The notes: generated by a model not told the origin, from the letters alone. Counted from the stretch's first letter, positions 52,211-61,232 are shown. The stretch: 62,244 nucleotides of DNA from Rivularia sp. MS3 (GCA_019192545.1 JAHCMI010000056.1:1-62244), one strand, 5' to 3'. Translations and numbers: made by a program.

Positions 52211-53310
52211 GACTGTTTTTTCCCGTATTTATAGTAGGCTGCACAAGCTCCTTCCGATGAAACCATGCACGAGCCAATTGGTTTTTCTGGGGTGCAAGCT
52301 GTACCGAATACTTTACATTGCCAAGGTTTTAAAACTCCTTTGAGAATTTCTCCACATTGACAGGCTTTATGGTCTGGTATTTTTAAATTGGGAATGGTGA
52401 ATTTTGCTTCTGCGTCAAATTTTGCATATTCGGGTTTAATTTGTAAACCTGAGTATGGTATTTCATCTAAACCTCTCCATGCAAAGGTTTTTCTAACTTC
52501 AAATACTTGATTTATAGCTTTGATTGCTTGTTGATTTCCTGCTTTTTCTACTAAACGACTATATTGGTTTTCTACTTCGCAGCGATTTTCTACAAGCTGC
52601 CATAATAGCATCCAAATTGATTGCAAAATATCTAATGGTTCAAAACCTGAAATAACAATTGGTTTTTTATATTCTTGAGAAATAAATTCATATGGATTTG
52701 AGCCTATTACCATACTGACATGTCCGGGGCCAACAAAACCATCTAACTGTAAATCGGGATTATCTAATAATGCTTTGAGGGCAGGAATCACTAAGACGTG
52801 ATTGCAAAACATACTAAAATTATTGATGTTTTCTGCTGCTGCTTGTAGGATTGTAAATGCCGTACTCGGTGCGGTGGTTTCAAATCCAATTGCGAAAAAT
52901 ACAACTTCTTTTTCGGGGTTATTTTTAGCAATTTCTAAACAATCTAACGGTGAATAAACCATACGAATATCCGCACCATTAGCTCTTGCTTGCAGCAAGC
53001 TGATTTTTGAACCAGGTACCCGCATTGTATCGCCAAAAGTTGTTAAAATAACGTTGGGATTTTGAGCTATAGAAATAGCATCATCTATTCTACCTTTTGG
53101 CATGACGCATACAGGACAACCAGGGCCATGTATCAATTCAACTGAAGATGGCAGAAATTCTTCTATACCGTATTTAAAAATTGAATGCGTATGTCCCCCG
53201 CAAACTTCCATAATTTTAACGGGTTTCTTAAGTAAGCTTCCTAACTTTTGAATTTGCCATTCTAAGGCTTCGGCTTTATAAGTATCGCGGAATTCATCGA
53301 CGTATTTCAT
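52189..53310 (-). CDS. hypD: Hydrogenase maturation protein HypD
   Basis: The protein has 373 residues from the ATG at 53310; an in-frame TTG lies 6 bp upstream. It is the [4Fe-4S] scaffold that, with HypC, assembles the Fe(CN)2CO moiety. The conserved block MEVCGGHTH, the GPGCPVCVMP motif, and the FES-binding Cys set at the C-terminus (CQCGEILKG, CKVFGTACTPEKPIGSCMVS) are present. The last ten codons (KKQSAVNSEQ) extend into a CAGTGAA heptad repeat. Confidence 0.97.
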   Translation of the reverse strand: MKYVDEFRDTYKAEALEWQIQKLGSLLKKPVKIMEVCGGHTHSIFKYGIEEFLPSSVELIHGPGCPVCVMPKGRIDDAISIAQNPNVILTTFGDTMRVPGSKISLLQARANGADIRMVYSPLDCLEIAKNNPEKEVVFFAIGFETTAPSTAFTILQAAAENINNFSMFCNHVLVIPALKALLDNPDLQLDGFVGPGHVSMVIGSNPYEFISQEYKKPIVISGFEPLDILQSIWMLLWQLVENRCEVENQYSRLVEKAGNQQAIKAINQVFEVRKTFAWRGLDEIPYSGLQIKPEYAKFDAEAKFTIPNLKIPDHKACQCGEILKGVLKPWQCKVFGTACTPEKPIGSCMVSSEGACAAYYKYGKKQSAVNSEQ

Positions 53311-53329
53311 AATCAAGGGAACAGGGAAC

Positions 53330-53437
53330 GGGGAATAGGGAAGAGGGGAGAGGGGAGAGGGGGGAGAGGGGGAGAGGGGGAGAAATTATTTCATAATTCC
53401 TAACTCTTAACTCCTAACTCCTAATTCTTAATTCTTG
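53330..53437. repeat. Polypurine tract and heptad repeats between hypC and hypD
   Basis: The plus strand from 53341 to 53383 is a nearly pure G/A run (GAGAGGGGGAGAGG-type), followed by ACTCCTA heptads to 53437. It is purine-rich on one strand and could form unusual structure. Confidence 0.7.
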
Positions 53438-53692
53438 TCAGTAGTCAACCATTAATTCAGCCATTTCTTGCAGCAACTGTAGTGTTTCTGCTGCATCTTT
53501 TTCGTTAATTCGGTTCATTGCAAAACCAACATGAACTAATACCCAATCGCCAATACATGATTCGGGTGGATGTTGTTCGTCTACAATACAGGCTATGTTA
53601 ACTTGACGTTTAACTCCGCTTACGTCAACTGTTGCAAGTTTGTTTTTAATATCGGTTATTTCGATTATTTTACCGGGTATTCCTAGACACAT
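53438..53692 (-). CDS. hypC: Hydrogenase maturation chaperone HypC
   Basis: This 84-residue protein begins MCLGIPGKI, with essential Cys2, and carries the HypC/HupF core (VDVSGVKRQVNIACI, DWVLVHVGFAM). It partners HypD in iron-cofactor assembly and chaperones the hydrogenase large subunit. It lies between hypF and hypD on the same strand. Confidence 0.96.
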   Translation of the reverse strand: MCLGIPGKIIEITDIKNKLATVDVSGVKRQVNIACIVDEQHPPESCIGDWVLVHVGFAMNRINEKDAAETLQLLQEMAELMVDY

Positions 53693-53801
53693 TTTTTAAT
53701 TAGTAATTGGTAATTGGGAAAATAAGTTAGGAGTTAGGAGTTAGGAGTTAGGAGTTAGGAGTAGCGAGTAGTAAATAAAGGATGATACAGTAATTGATTT
53801 T

Positions 53802-56186
53802 TTATCCCCTTGTCTCCTTATCTCCTTGTCTTCTTGTCTTCCCCTCTCTCCATCTTGCTGCTGCAATTACAGCTTGCCCGAGGGATAAACCACCGTCGTT
53901 GCAGGGAACTAGGCTGTGGGTAAGTACGTTAATTCCTAATGCTTGTAAGCGCTTAATGACTTGCTTTAGTAAAATCTGATTTTGAAATACTCCTCCGGTG
54001 AGGCATACATAATTAATTGGATGTTGTTGACGTAGTGTATTAACTGTTTCTAGGATAGCGATCGCTAATCCTAAGTGAAATTTCGCAGCGATAATTTTAC
54101 TAGAAGTTTTCTGCTGTATATCGTTAAGGAGTGCTTTCCACATGGGGTATGGATCTATATAATAAATATTATCTAAAAAGTTAAGTTTGAAAGGATAAGT
54201 TAGCGTTTCTTTACGTTGATTTAATAGTTTTTCATCTATCAAGGCTTCCATTTCAATTGCAGCTTGTCCTTCGTAGCTACATTGTTCTCGGCAAATTCCG
54301 ATGGCTGCTGCTACTGCATCAAACAATCTACCTGTAGATGATGTTAAAGGTGTATTTAATAAATTTGTTTGAAAATCATTGATAATTTTTATCGGCTTTT
54401 GCTCCAAGTATTTAATAATTTCTAATTTTCCATACTTTTGCTTGATTTCTGACCAATTGAATGCTGATATTAGCTGAGCATATGTATTACGCCAAGGTTG
54501 ATAAATTGCTTGTTCTCCGCCAATTAATGGGACAGGCTTAAGCGTCGCGAGTCTAGTAAAATTACGATAATCAGCTAATAAAAATTCTCCTCCCCATAAA
54601 GTATTATCTTCACTGTAGCCTAAACCGTCTAAAGCAATACCTAAAACTGGTTGAGAATCTAATGGTATTTGGTTTTCTGCCATACAGGCAGCTATATGGG
54701 CGTGATGATGTTGAATTTCGTATAAATCGACTTGATTTGCAACTGCTAATTGTTTGCCGAGTTTAGTTGATAAATATTCTGGATGCTTATCTACAGCTAC
54801 AGCTTCCGGTTGATGCTCAAATAAGTTTAAATATAAATTGAGCGTATTTCGATAGCTTTGAAAAACCGCAGCATTTGCTAAATCTCCTAAATGCTGAGAT
54901 AAAATTGCTTGTCCATCTCCCAATAAACAAAAGGTATTTTTTAATTCGCTACCCATTGCTAAAATTTGCGGTGTATTCTCAAAGCCTAGCGGTAAATTTA
55001 TCGGTGCTGGTGCATATCCTCTAGCACGACGAATAATTTGGACTTTGTCTTCTACAACTCTGACTATCGAATCATCAACTTGGTTAACAATCTCTCTATT
55101 ATGAAAGAGAAAATAATCAGCTATCTTACTTAATTTATCTCGTGCTTCCTGATTATTAATGCATTGTGGTTCGTTGGAAATATTACCGCTAGTTAACACA
55201 ATCGGACGATTCATTCTCCTTAAAATTAAGTGATGCAGTGGAGTGTAAGGTAGCATGAAGCCCAAGGTGTTTTGTGCGGGTGCGATTGCGGGGGAGAGGA
55301 GAGGGTGGGGAGAGGGAGAATTAATCAAGACAATCGGTGCGATCGCGCTTTCTAATAATTCTTTCTCTTTGGCTGTTGGTTTGCAGTATTTTTCTATAAC
55401 TTGTATATCTCTTGCCATTAAAGCAAAAGGTTTGTGATAACGCTGCTTTCGCTGACGGAGTTTTTCTACTGCTTCGTTATTAGTAGCGTCGCAAGCAAGA
55501 TGGAATCCTCCTAAACCTTTGATTGCGACTATTTCACCCTTTTGCAATAAAGTACAGACAGCATCGACATCATCCAACATCGAAAACATCGCCGCCGTTA
55601 CGGGTTTTCCATCAGCACGCTCTAGCCAAGCTTGAGGACCGCAAGTATAGCAGGCTACTGGTTGTGCGTGAAAGCGACGATTTTCTATGTCTGCGTATTC
55701 CTTGGAGCATTGGGGACACATTGCAAACATACCCATGCTGGTATTATAGCGGTCGTAAGGAATAGCATTAATGATACTCAGACGTGGTCCGCAATGAGTA
55801 CAGTTTGTAAAAGGGTATCGATAGTATCTACTTAAAGGGTCGAAAATTTCCTGTTGACAATCTTCACAAGTCGCAGCATCGGCAGCAATTTGTGTTTTTA
55901 TCGCGGTATTAATACTATTAGAAATTACGAAATCATTAAATACTGATTCTTGTTGAGAAGAGATTCGTTTTAACTGATTGATATTTGCTAACTTCGGGGA
56001 TTCTAGCTGTATTCTTTTAACAAATTTTTCTATAGAATCTTGACTACCAGATACTCTAATTAATACACCTTCACCATCATTACAAACATCACCTTTTAAC
56101 TTTAATTCCTTAGCAATACGATAAACTGTAGGACGAAAACCCACACCTTGAACTGTACCGTTAATTCTAATTTCTTCTGCGTACAT
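53802..56186 (-). CDS. hypF: Carbamoyltransferase HypF
   Basis: This 794-residue enzyme makes the carbamoyl adduct that becomes the CN ligands. Domains in order are the N-terminal acylphosphatase (VQGVGFRPTVYRI), two zinc-finger-like modules (CEDCQQEIFDP...CTHCG and CPQCSKEYAD...CYTCG), the YrdC-like ATP/carbamoyl-phosphate domain (LTSGNISNEP) and the Kae1-like C-terminal domain (HHHAHIAACMAE). The last ten residues after ARW (REGKTRRQGD KETRG) are encoded by a GACAAGGAGATAAG-type heptad repeat and are not a conserved part of the family. It is the first hyp gene after the NHL gene. Confidence 0.96.
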   Translation of the reverse strand: MYAEEIRINGTVQGVGFRPTVYRIAKELKLKGDVCNDGEGVLIRVSGSQDSIEKFVKRIQLESPKLANINQLKRISSQQESVFNDFVISNSINTAIKTQIAADAATCEDCQQEIFDPLSRYYRYPFTNCTHCGPRLSIINAIPYDRYNTSMGMFAMCPQCSKEYADIENRRFHAQPVACYTCGPQAWLERADGKPVTAAMFSMLDDVDAVCTLLQKGEIVAIKGLGGFHLACDATNNEAVEKLRQRKQRYHKPFALMARDIQVIEKYCKPTAKEKELLESAIAPIVLINSPSPHPLLSPAIAPAQNTLGFMLPYTPLHHLILRRMNRPIVLTSGNISNEPQCINNQEARDKLSKIADYFLFHNREIVNQVDDSIVRVVEDKVQIIRRARGYAPAPINLPLGFENTPQILAMGSELKNTFCLLGDGQAILSQHLGDLANAAVFQSYRNTLNLYLNLFEHQPEAVAVDKHPEYLSTKLGKQLAVANQVDLYEIQHHHAHIAACMAENQIPLDSQPVLGIALDGLGYSEDNTLWGGEFLLADYRNFTRLATLKPVPLIGGEQAIYQPWRNTYAQLISAFNWSEIKQKYGKLEIIKYLEQKPIKIINDFQTNLLNTPLTSSTGRLFDAVAAAIGICREQCSYEGQAAIEMEALIDEKLLNQRKETLTYPFKLNFLDNIYYIDPYPMWKALLNDIQQKTSSKIIAAKFHLGLAIAILETVNTLRQQHPINYVCLTGGVFQNQILLKQVIKRLQALGINVLTHSLVPCNDGGLSLGQAVIAAARWREGKTRRQGDKETRG

Positions 56187-56203
56187 AGGCTTTGATGTAG
56201 ATT

Positions 56204-56436
56204 GTAGGGTGTGTTATGGCACAACAACCAATTCAGATAAAAAAAAATGTTTATCGCGGCTAACGCACCGTTTGATTTGAGTTAGGACTTTAACTCGTCG
56301 AGATTTTCCAAGGTTGACGATCCACATCCTCTGAGTTAATGCTTACTTACGTCGCAATGATTATAGTTACATTACCTATGGATAAATCTTATGAATTAAT
56401 GGTGCGTTAGCGCAAGCGCGTAACACACCCTACAAA
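56204..56436. repeat. Two palindromic dispersed repeats
   Basis: GTAGGGTGTGTTATGG...GGCTAACGCACC (56204-56270) and GGTGCGTTAGCGCAAG...CACACCCTAC (56399-56436) are members of the same family as 20052-20087 and lie between hypF and the NHL gene. They are oriented oppositely, so the 230-bp spacer is partly self-complementary. No gene is seen there. Confidence 0.75.
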
Positions 56437-56451
56437 TCAAATTATTTAAAT

Positions 56452-57594
56452 TTAACTAATTTTCCACAACAAAACTCTATTATTTCCAGAATCAGCGATA
56501 ACTGCTGTATTCTTATATACGTTAATGCCATAAGACCAATTTAAACTATCGCGAGTTGGTAAACCATAATCACGATTTTCACCTTTACTGTAAAAATCAT
56601 TTTGTCCAATTACCAAATCAGCATAGGCACCTTGCAGCGATAAAATAGACTGTGGTTTTTTCCATGCTAATAACCGCGAATTCGCTGTATCGGTAACTAA
56701 TAACCAATCTTGAGTAGCAGCAACACCATAAGGCATACTCAGACTATTAGCTTTAGGAAAATAAACACCTTGATTCATTTCGACTGAATCAAAACTTTCT
56801 TGTCCCAAAACTACCGCACAAGGAGTATTATTTTCTGTTGGTATTCCTTGCCAAATCATTACGCGATTATTACCAGCATCGGTGACAACTAAATTATTAT
56901 CCCAAATAGTAATATCGTGACACCAACGCATAGTAGAAGCATTTGCGTTAACACCACCATTTTCATCGCGGGATTGCATATCGGGTTGCCCTAAAACAAC
57001 ATCCGCACTTTGTCCGTTTTCTTCTGGTAGCTGATGCCAAATCAGCAAACGACGATTTCCTGTATCGGCAACAAATAGCTTTCCTTGGTAATAGAAAACT
57101 CCATAGCACCAGTTTAAAGTATCGGCTGCTGCTGTTAAACTGCCGCGATTGGGTTGATTGCTATTAAAATCTATTTGCCCTAATACTAAATCCGCCGGAA
57201 CATTATTGTCTTTTGGCAAAGTTTTCCAAATTAAAACCCGGTGATTCCAAGCATCAGCAACAGCCAATCCGTTTCCACAGCTACAGATTCCGGTAGGAAC
57301 ATTTAAAGTATTATTTTTAGGTTTACCTTTAGCATTTGCTCCTTCAGAATTAAAATTAGGTTGTCCAATTACCCAATCGCATGGTTGACTATCTGTAGCA
57401 GGAAGATTTCGCCATCCTAATAATCGATGATGCCCCGTATCTGATACCCATAAAGGGCCATTTTCTGAAATTAAACAGGCAGCACGCGAGCCAAACATTT
57501 CTATATTGCTTGGTGCGAGAGGTATTGCTAATTCATTTGCCTCTAAAATTTTTCCTAAAATAATTTCTGCTTGTTCTTTAAATATTTCTGACAT
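56452..57594 (-). CDS. NHL-repeat beta-propeller protein
   Basis: This 380-residue protein contains six repeats of the (V/T)(A/S)D(T/A/S)xNxR(V/L)LxW type: SDTGHHRLLGW, ADAWNHRVLIW, ADTGNRRLLIW, TDAGNNRVMIW, TDTANSRLLAW and ADSGNNRVLLW. Together they make one six-bladed propeller, usually a protein or RNA interaction surface. No signal peptide. It precedes hypF, as the NHL gene alr0693 precedes hypF in Nostoc PCC 7120. A hairpin lies in the gap to the NifU-like gene upstream. Confidence 0.9.
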   Translation of the reverse strand: MSEIFKEQAEIILGKILEANELAIPLAPSNIEMFGSRAACLISENGPLWVSDTGHHRLLGWRNLPATDSQPCDWVIGQPNFNSEGANAKGKPKNNTLNVPTGICSCGNGLAVADAWNHRVLIWKTLPKDNNVPADLVLGQIDFNSNQPNRGSLTAAADTLNWCYGVFYYQGKLFVADTGNRRLLIWHQLPEENGQSADVVLGQPDMQSRDENGGVNANASTMRWCHDITIWDNNLVVTDAGNNRVMIWQGIPTENNTPCAVVLGQESFDSVEMNQGVYFPKANSLSMPYGVAATQDWLLVTDTANSRLLAWKKPQSILSLQGAYADLVIGQNDFYSKGENRDYGLPTRDSLNWSYGINVYKNTAVIADSGNNRVLLWKIS

Positions 57595-57635
57595 TAATAA
57601 TAGGATTTTATAAAAATAACAACCGAGCAGTTAAT

Positions 57636-57662
57636 GTAGGGTGTGTTGTCGCGCAAAGCACC
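57636..57662. repeat. Partial palindromic repeat
   Basis: GTAGGGTGTGTTGTCGCGCAAAGCACC is a shortened copy of the family at 20052, in the spacer between the NHL and NifU-like genes. Confidence 0.55.
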
Positions 57663-57738
57663 ATCAAGAATTCCAACAGCGTTCGTTAGCTAAATAAATA
57701 TTTTTTCCGACACCCTGTAAGGGTGCGGCTATACAAAC

Positions 57739-57790
57739 AAAGCCCACCTTCGTGGATTAGGAAACCTCTTAGCCCACGAAGGTGGGCTTT
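57739..57790. repeat. Perfect 17-bp hairpin inside the hyp operon
   Basis: AAAGCCCACCTTCGTGG pairs exactly with CCACGAAGGTGGGCTTT over 17 bp, with an 18-nt loop. On the plus strand it is followed by TTT; on the minus strand, the direction of the operon, by GTTTGTAT. It lies 38 bp past the NifU-like stop codon, so it could terminate, stabilise or process the operon RNA between the NifU-like and NHL genes. Confidence 0.85.
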
Positions 57791-57827
57791 TTACCTGCAT
57801 TTGGGATGCTTCCATTTTTAAACTGGA

Positions 57828-58304
57828 TTATTTGACAGCTTTAACGTGGTTTATTTCCGGACAATATTCTTTAATTGCCGTTTCAACTAATTGTGATAAA
57901 GTCAATGTAGAAGATGGACAATTACCACAAGTACCAACAAGTTTAACTTCTACAGTATCTAATTCCTTAACACCAACAAATTCCACATCACCAGAATGAG
58001 TTTGTAAACTAGGACGAATTGCATCAAGAGCAGTTTTTACCCTTTCAATTAAAGTTGGTGTCGGTGGTTTAACTAATTCATGATAAACAAGCAATCCATA
58101 CACCACCTCATCTTTAACAGCATTTTTTAAAGCTGACATAGAATCTTTCTTGAGGCTTTTAATCATTCTTGTTAAAGCTTCTTTATGCAAATCCTCAATT
58201 GCTCGCTTTAAACCTTCTGCAACGCATCTCTGACTTTCATCCCATTCTGATATTATTGCTTCAAAACGGTTGATTTCTTCTACTAATTCTTGAATTTTAT
58301 TCAT
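57828..58304 (-). CDS. NifU-like Fe-S scaffold domain protein
   Basis: This 158-residue protein has a helical N-terminal region (about residues 1-75, IEEINRFEAIISEWDESQRC type) and a C-terminal NifU-like domain (residues about 85-155). The cluster-binding pair is GTCGNCPSS, within the usual THSGDVEFVGVK...LVGTCGNCPSSTLTLSQ framework. Such domains carry [4Fe-4S] or [2Fe-2S] clusters for delivery. It matches alr0692, the fourth gene of the extended hyp operon of Nostoc PCC 7120, for which a role in small-subunit cluster assembly has been proposed. Confidence 0.88.
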   Translation of the reverse strand: MNKIQELVEEINRFEAIISEWDESQRCVAEGLKRAIEDLHKEALTRMIKSLKKDSMSALKNAVKDEVVYGLLVYHELVKPPTPTLIERVKTALDAIRPSLQTHSGDVEFVGVKELDTVEVKLVGTCGNCPSSTLTLSQLVETAIKEYCPEINHVKAVK

Positions 58305-58699
58305 AAGAGTTAGTTGATAGTTGTTAGTTGTTAGTTGTTAGTGAATATAGCGTTTCTAAATCATTAGTGAGACTTTAGAAACCCGGTTTTTTAGAAAAAC
58401 CAGGTTTCTGGAACCTACCTTTCTCACGACTCATCCAGAATTGCTATAGTTGTTAGCAAATAGAAATTGGACTATCATCTTTCATTTGCAAACTCAATGG
58501 GAGTATCCCAATTTTACAAAAAATTAATTGACACATTTGAGACTAAGCCAAATTAATATAATTAATAACTGATATAGCTAATAATTAACTTATAATTGTG
58601 AGTGTCAATTACTAATATTATATATTGTTGATAATCTATAAACCATTAGTATCATATTAATAACCACTAACTACTAATAACTAATAACTAACAACTAAC
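58305..58699. other. Spacer framed by an inverted pair of heptad arrays
   Basis: This 395-bp gap lies between two minus-strand genes of the extended hyp operon. A GTTAGTT heptad array at 58309-58343 and its reverse complement at 58665-58699 match at about 30 of 35 positions, so the whole spacer could fold back. In between lies AGAAACCCGGTTTTTTAG...AACCAGGTTTCT (about 58377-58412), a repeat with relatives at 25898 and 60320. No gene is seen. Confidence 0.7.
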
Positions 58700-58924
58700 T
58701 CATTTCATTTTTAAATCTTTGAGCAAAAATGGCATAAATACGCCGCCGACGAAGCTAGATAAGACTACCGGTACCCAAAAAGGAATTGTTGTTTGCGCTA
58801 GTAAAAACATAATTCCGAAAGTTATGCTAATGCCAATTGATGTTTGTTTAACAAAATACATCGCATCCCGCATTAACTTTCCTTTGAAAAAAAGTTTCGC
58901 AGAAAACCAACCTATTTCTAACAT
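58700..58924 (-). CDS. Small membrane protein of the extended hyp operon
   Basis: This 74-residue protein has two hydrophobic helices separated by a short loop (GISITFGIMFLLAQTTIP and FWVPVVLSSFVGGVFMPFL) and a basic end (DLKMK). No enzymatic motif is seen. It lies 8 bp downstream of the 88-residue small protein and corresponds in position and size to asr0690 of Nostoc PCC 7120. Its function is unknown; a membrane component of uptake-hydrogenase small-subunit maturation has been suggested for this cluster, but that is inference. Confidence 0.75.
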   Translation of the reverse strand: MLEIGWFSAKLFFKGKLMRDAMYFVKQTSIGISITFGIMFLLAQTTIPFWVPVVLSSFVGGVFMPFLLKDLKMK

Positions 58925-58932
58925 AATTACTC

Positions 58933-59199
58933 CTAAAAACTGCTTAATAAATTCAATACTATTAATCCTAAAATTGCTCCCGGAATAACTCCAGCAGGAC
59001 CAAATAATCCGCCTAAAATAGCAGCAAAGTTATATCCTAATTCCTCTCCTGCTAACAGCATTCCACCGACAGCACCACCAATCATTGATACTAGTGTTGC
59101 CACAATAAACCATATAAAACCTGTGAGTAAATTTAACTCGCCAGTCATCAAACTTGTTACCATTCCGCTTAAGTCGTAATTCGTTAAAATATCAGCCAT
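58933..59199 (-). CDS. Small Gly-rich membrane protein of the extended hyp operon
   Basis: This 88-residue protein has two or three hydrophobic helices with Gly-rich packing (TGFIWFIVATLVSMIGGAVGG, LGGLFGPAGVIPGAILGLI). It resembles GlsB/YeaQ/YmgE-type small membrane proteins in size and Gly spacing, but no firm family is assigned. It is followed 8 bp later by the 74-residue protein and preceded by AGGTTAA heptads after the TPR gene. It corresponds in position to asr0689/asr0690-type genes upstream of hypF in Nostoc PCC 7120. Confidence 0.75.
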   Translation of the reverse strand: MADILTNYDLSGMVTSLMTGELNLLTGFIWFIVATLVSMIGGAVGGMLLAGEELGYNFAAILGGLFGPAGVIPGAILGLIVLNLLSSF

Positions 59200-59209
59200 A
59201 TCAGTTATC

Positions 59210-59290
59210 AGTGAACAGTTATAGTAATTTACCTTTAACCCTTAACCTTTAATATTTAACCTTTAACCTTTAACCTTTAACCTCTTCCAA
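59210..59290. repeat. Heptameric repeat (TTTAACC)n overlapping the TPR gene end
   Basis: TTAACC/CTTTAACC heptads fill the spacer, and the last codons of the TPR gene (VKG and its stop) are part of this array, on the minus strand AGGTTAA. Confidence 0.8.
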
Positions 59291-60241
59291 TTCTTCTAAT
59301 ACTTGAGATACAGCTTGCGCTTGTGCAATTTGTCCGTTTTGAGTAAATATTTTCCAAGCTTGCTGATAGTAATCGCGTGCTTTTAAGAGATTTTGCGGAT
59401 TCCCAGCTTCTGGCTTGTTTGGTTTGTCTGGTAAGTTAATTAAGGCATTGGCTTTATTTGCTATGGTGTTGGCGTATTCGATGGGTGTATTTTGGGGATT
59501 ACGCACTTTCAAAGCTTCGTCATAAGCCGAAATAGCCCGCGAATTGTTCTCGAAAGGATGGGAAGAAGGTAAATATTGCAGAGCATTGCCTAAATTGTTT
59601 TGCAACATTGCATATTCTCTCGGATGCTCGATGAGGTTGATTCGCTTCAAAGCCACCTCAAATGACTGCACCGCTAAGCCTTCAAACAAGTACTGCTGCT
59701 GGGAACCCGCAGACATTGAAAGATATGCGATCGCAATATTATTATGTAAAATTGCATATTCCTGCGGATATTGTTCCCAAGTAAAAACCTGTAGGGCTTC
59801 TTGGTAAGCTTGAATGCTGTCAGTCATTCGAGCCATATTAGATGAAGCTAATGATTGCAACACTAAACCTAAATTCATCTGTGCTTCTGCCGTATCTTCA
59901 GGTGAATCTAATTCTTGAAGTATAGATAGAGCTTCTTCGTATGCTGTTTGAGCCTGTAAAAGCAACTCTTGATTTTCTTCCGGAATCGCTTGTAATGCTC
60001 CACCTTTACCAATTAAAGCGCGAGCTTGATAGAGGGGATAATCGTTACTGCATAATTCTAGGGCTTCATCGTACAGCGCAACGGCATTATACAAATCTTG
60101 AGCAGTTTTAGGCTTTTTAACAAAACCTTGTGCTACCTCAATCAGCATCTCGATTTTTTCTAGCGCTGTAGCTGAAGTGTCAGCAATTGCTTTCATTGCT
60201 GCTTTGAGTGCTGTATCTGTGATGCTATTGTTCATTACCAT
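59270..60241 (-). CDS. TPR protein of the extended hyp operon
   Basis: The protein has 323 residues from the ATG at 60241 (an in-frame TTG precedes it; a third Met follows two codons later). It holds multiple tetratricopeptide-type helical repeats: LYNAVALYDEALEL, AQTAYEEALSILQELDSPED, SIQAYQEALQVF, PREYAMLQNNLGNALQYL and ARDYYQQAWKIF, spaced about 35-45 residues. No signal peptide or membrane helix. TPR arrays mediate protein binding. It matches alr0691 in the Nostoc PCC 7120 operon and is the first gene of this one. A HIP1 site lies within it at 59727. Confidence 0.88.
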   Translation of the reverse strand: MVMNNSITDTALKAAMKAIADTSATALEKIEMLIEVAQGFVKKPKTAQDLYNAVALYDEALELCSNDYPLYQARALIGKGGALQAIPEENQELLLQAQTAYEEALSILQELDSPEDTAEAQMNLGLVLQSLASSNMARMTDSIQAYQEALQVFTWEQYPQEYAILHNNIAIAYLSMSAGSQQQYLFEGLAVQSFEVALKRINLIEHPREYAMLQNNLGNALQYLPSSHPFENNSRAISAYDEALKVRNPQNTPIEYANTIANKANALINLPDKPNKPEAGNPQNLLKARDYYQQAWKIFTQNGQIAQAQAVSQVLEELEEVKG

Positions 60242-61198
60242 CAATAACTTGGAATGGAATGCTTTGAGATACTAATTCCTGCATAACACACATCTTGCAC
60301 CCCAAGCTCAATAAGCATAAAGAAACCCGGTTTCTCGTCGAGATACAAGATATGAGATAAGTATATGAGATAACTTTATCGGTTTGATTTCAACCTTGAA
60401 ATACAGGAAACATAATCACTTACTATTTCTAAGTTTGTATGGTAGATAAACCTTTGTACTGCAATTTGAAAGGTTTCCGCAGCATGTTAAAAATTTATTT
60501 CTTTTAGCATTTATCACCCTATTGATTATATTATATTCCCAATAAGGCAATAAGAACAATAATATATTAAAACTTTTTTAAATAGTTTATTCGCAACTTT
60601 TGTTTATAATTGGTAGAAAACTCAAAGTTAATTAAATAACATTAACCGAGAATTATTCAAGTTTTTAGATGAAACTTAATCGTATAAAAATAAATATATT
60701 TATCACTATAGCTAAGTGATATTTTGTACATATATCAAAGATTACTCTTATTTTAATTGATAATCTACAAAACTAAATATAAAAATACTTACATATTATT
60801 GACTATATTTATTCAGCTATTTGGTGTTTAGAATAACTTTTTTGTCAATGTTAATAAAATAATTTGGCAGTAAGTTACAAAAAGTTATGTAAACAGACGC
60901 ACAACTAAATAAAAAACTAATTGATATTAAGAAGAGAGAGAATAAGTCTAAGCTTAAAAGTCAAAAGTTAAAAGTAAATAATTCTGACAATTGATAGATG
61001 GCTAATTTATTATGGTTACAAGGTGGTGCTTGTAGTGGCAACACCATGTCATGAGTGTATTCGCTATAGAACAAGTTTTTAAATCCCAAACTCCTTGTAT
61101 AGTAAAGACTTTGATTTTTTGCTTGAAACACTGTTTATAACTATACAATATTAAGGTTTTAAACATGCTTCGTAAGAAAATTTACCTGTTTGTACCCA

Positions 61199-61232
61199 TA
61201 AAGCGAGTTAAGATTATTCCTAACTCGCTTTA
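61199..61232. repeat. Perfect hairpin downstream of the DUF928 gene
   Basis: TAAAGCGAGTTA pairs exactly with TAACTCGCTTTA (12 bp, 10-nt loop), about 100 bp past the DUF928 stop on the minus strand. It is followed by few Ts, so termination is possible but not certain. Confidence 0.6.

Noticed and set aside
60420-60500. A possible NtcA site (GTA-N8-TAC) upstream of the hyp operon
   Set aside because: The spacing between GTA and TAC-like triplets was wrong, so no site is claimed.
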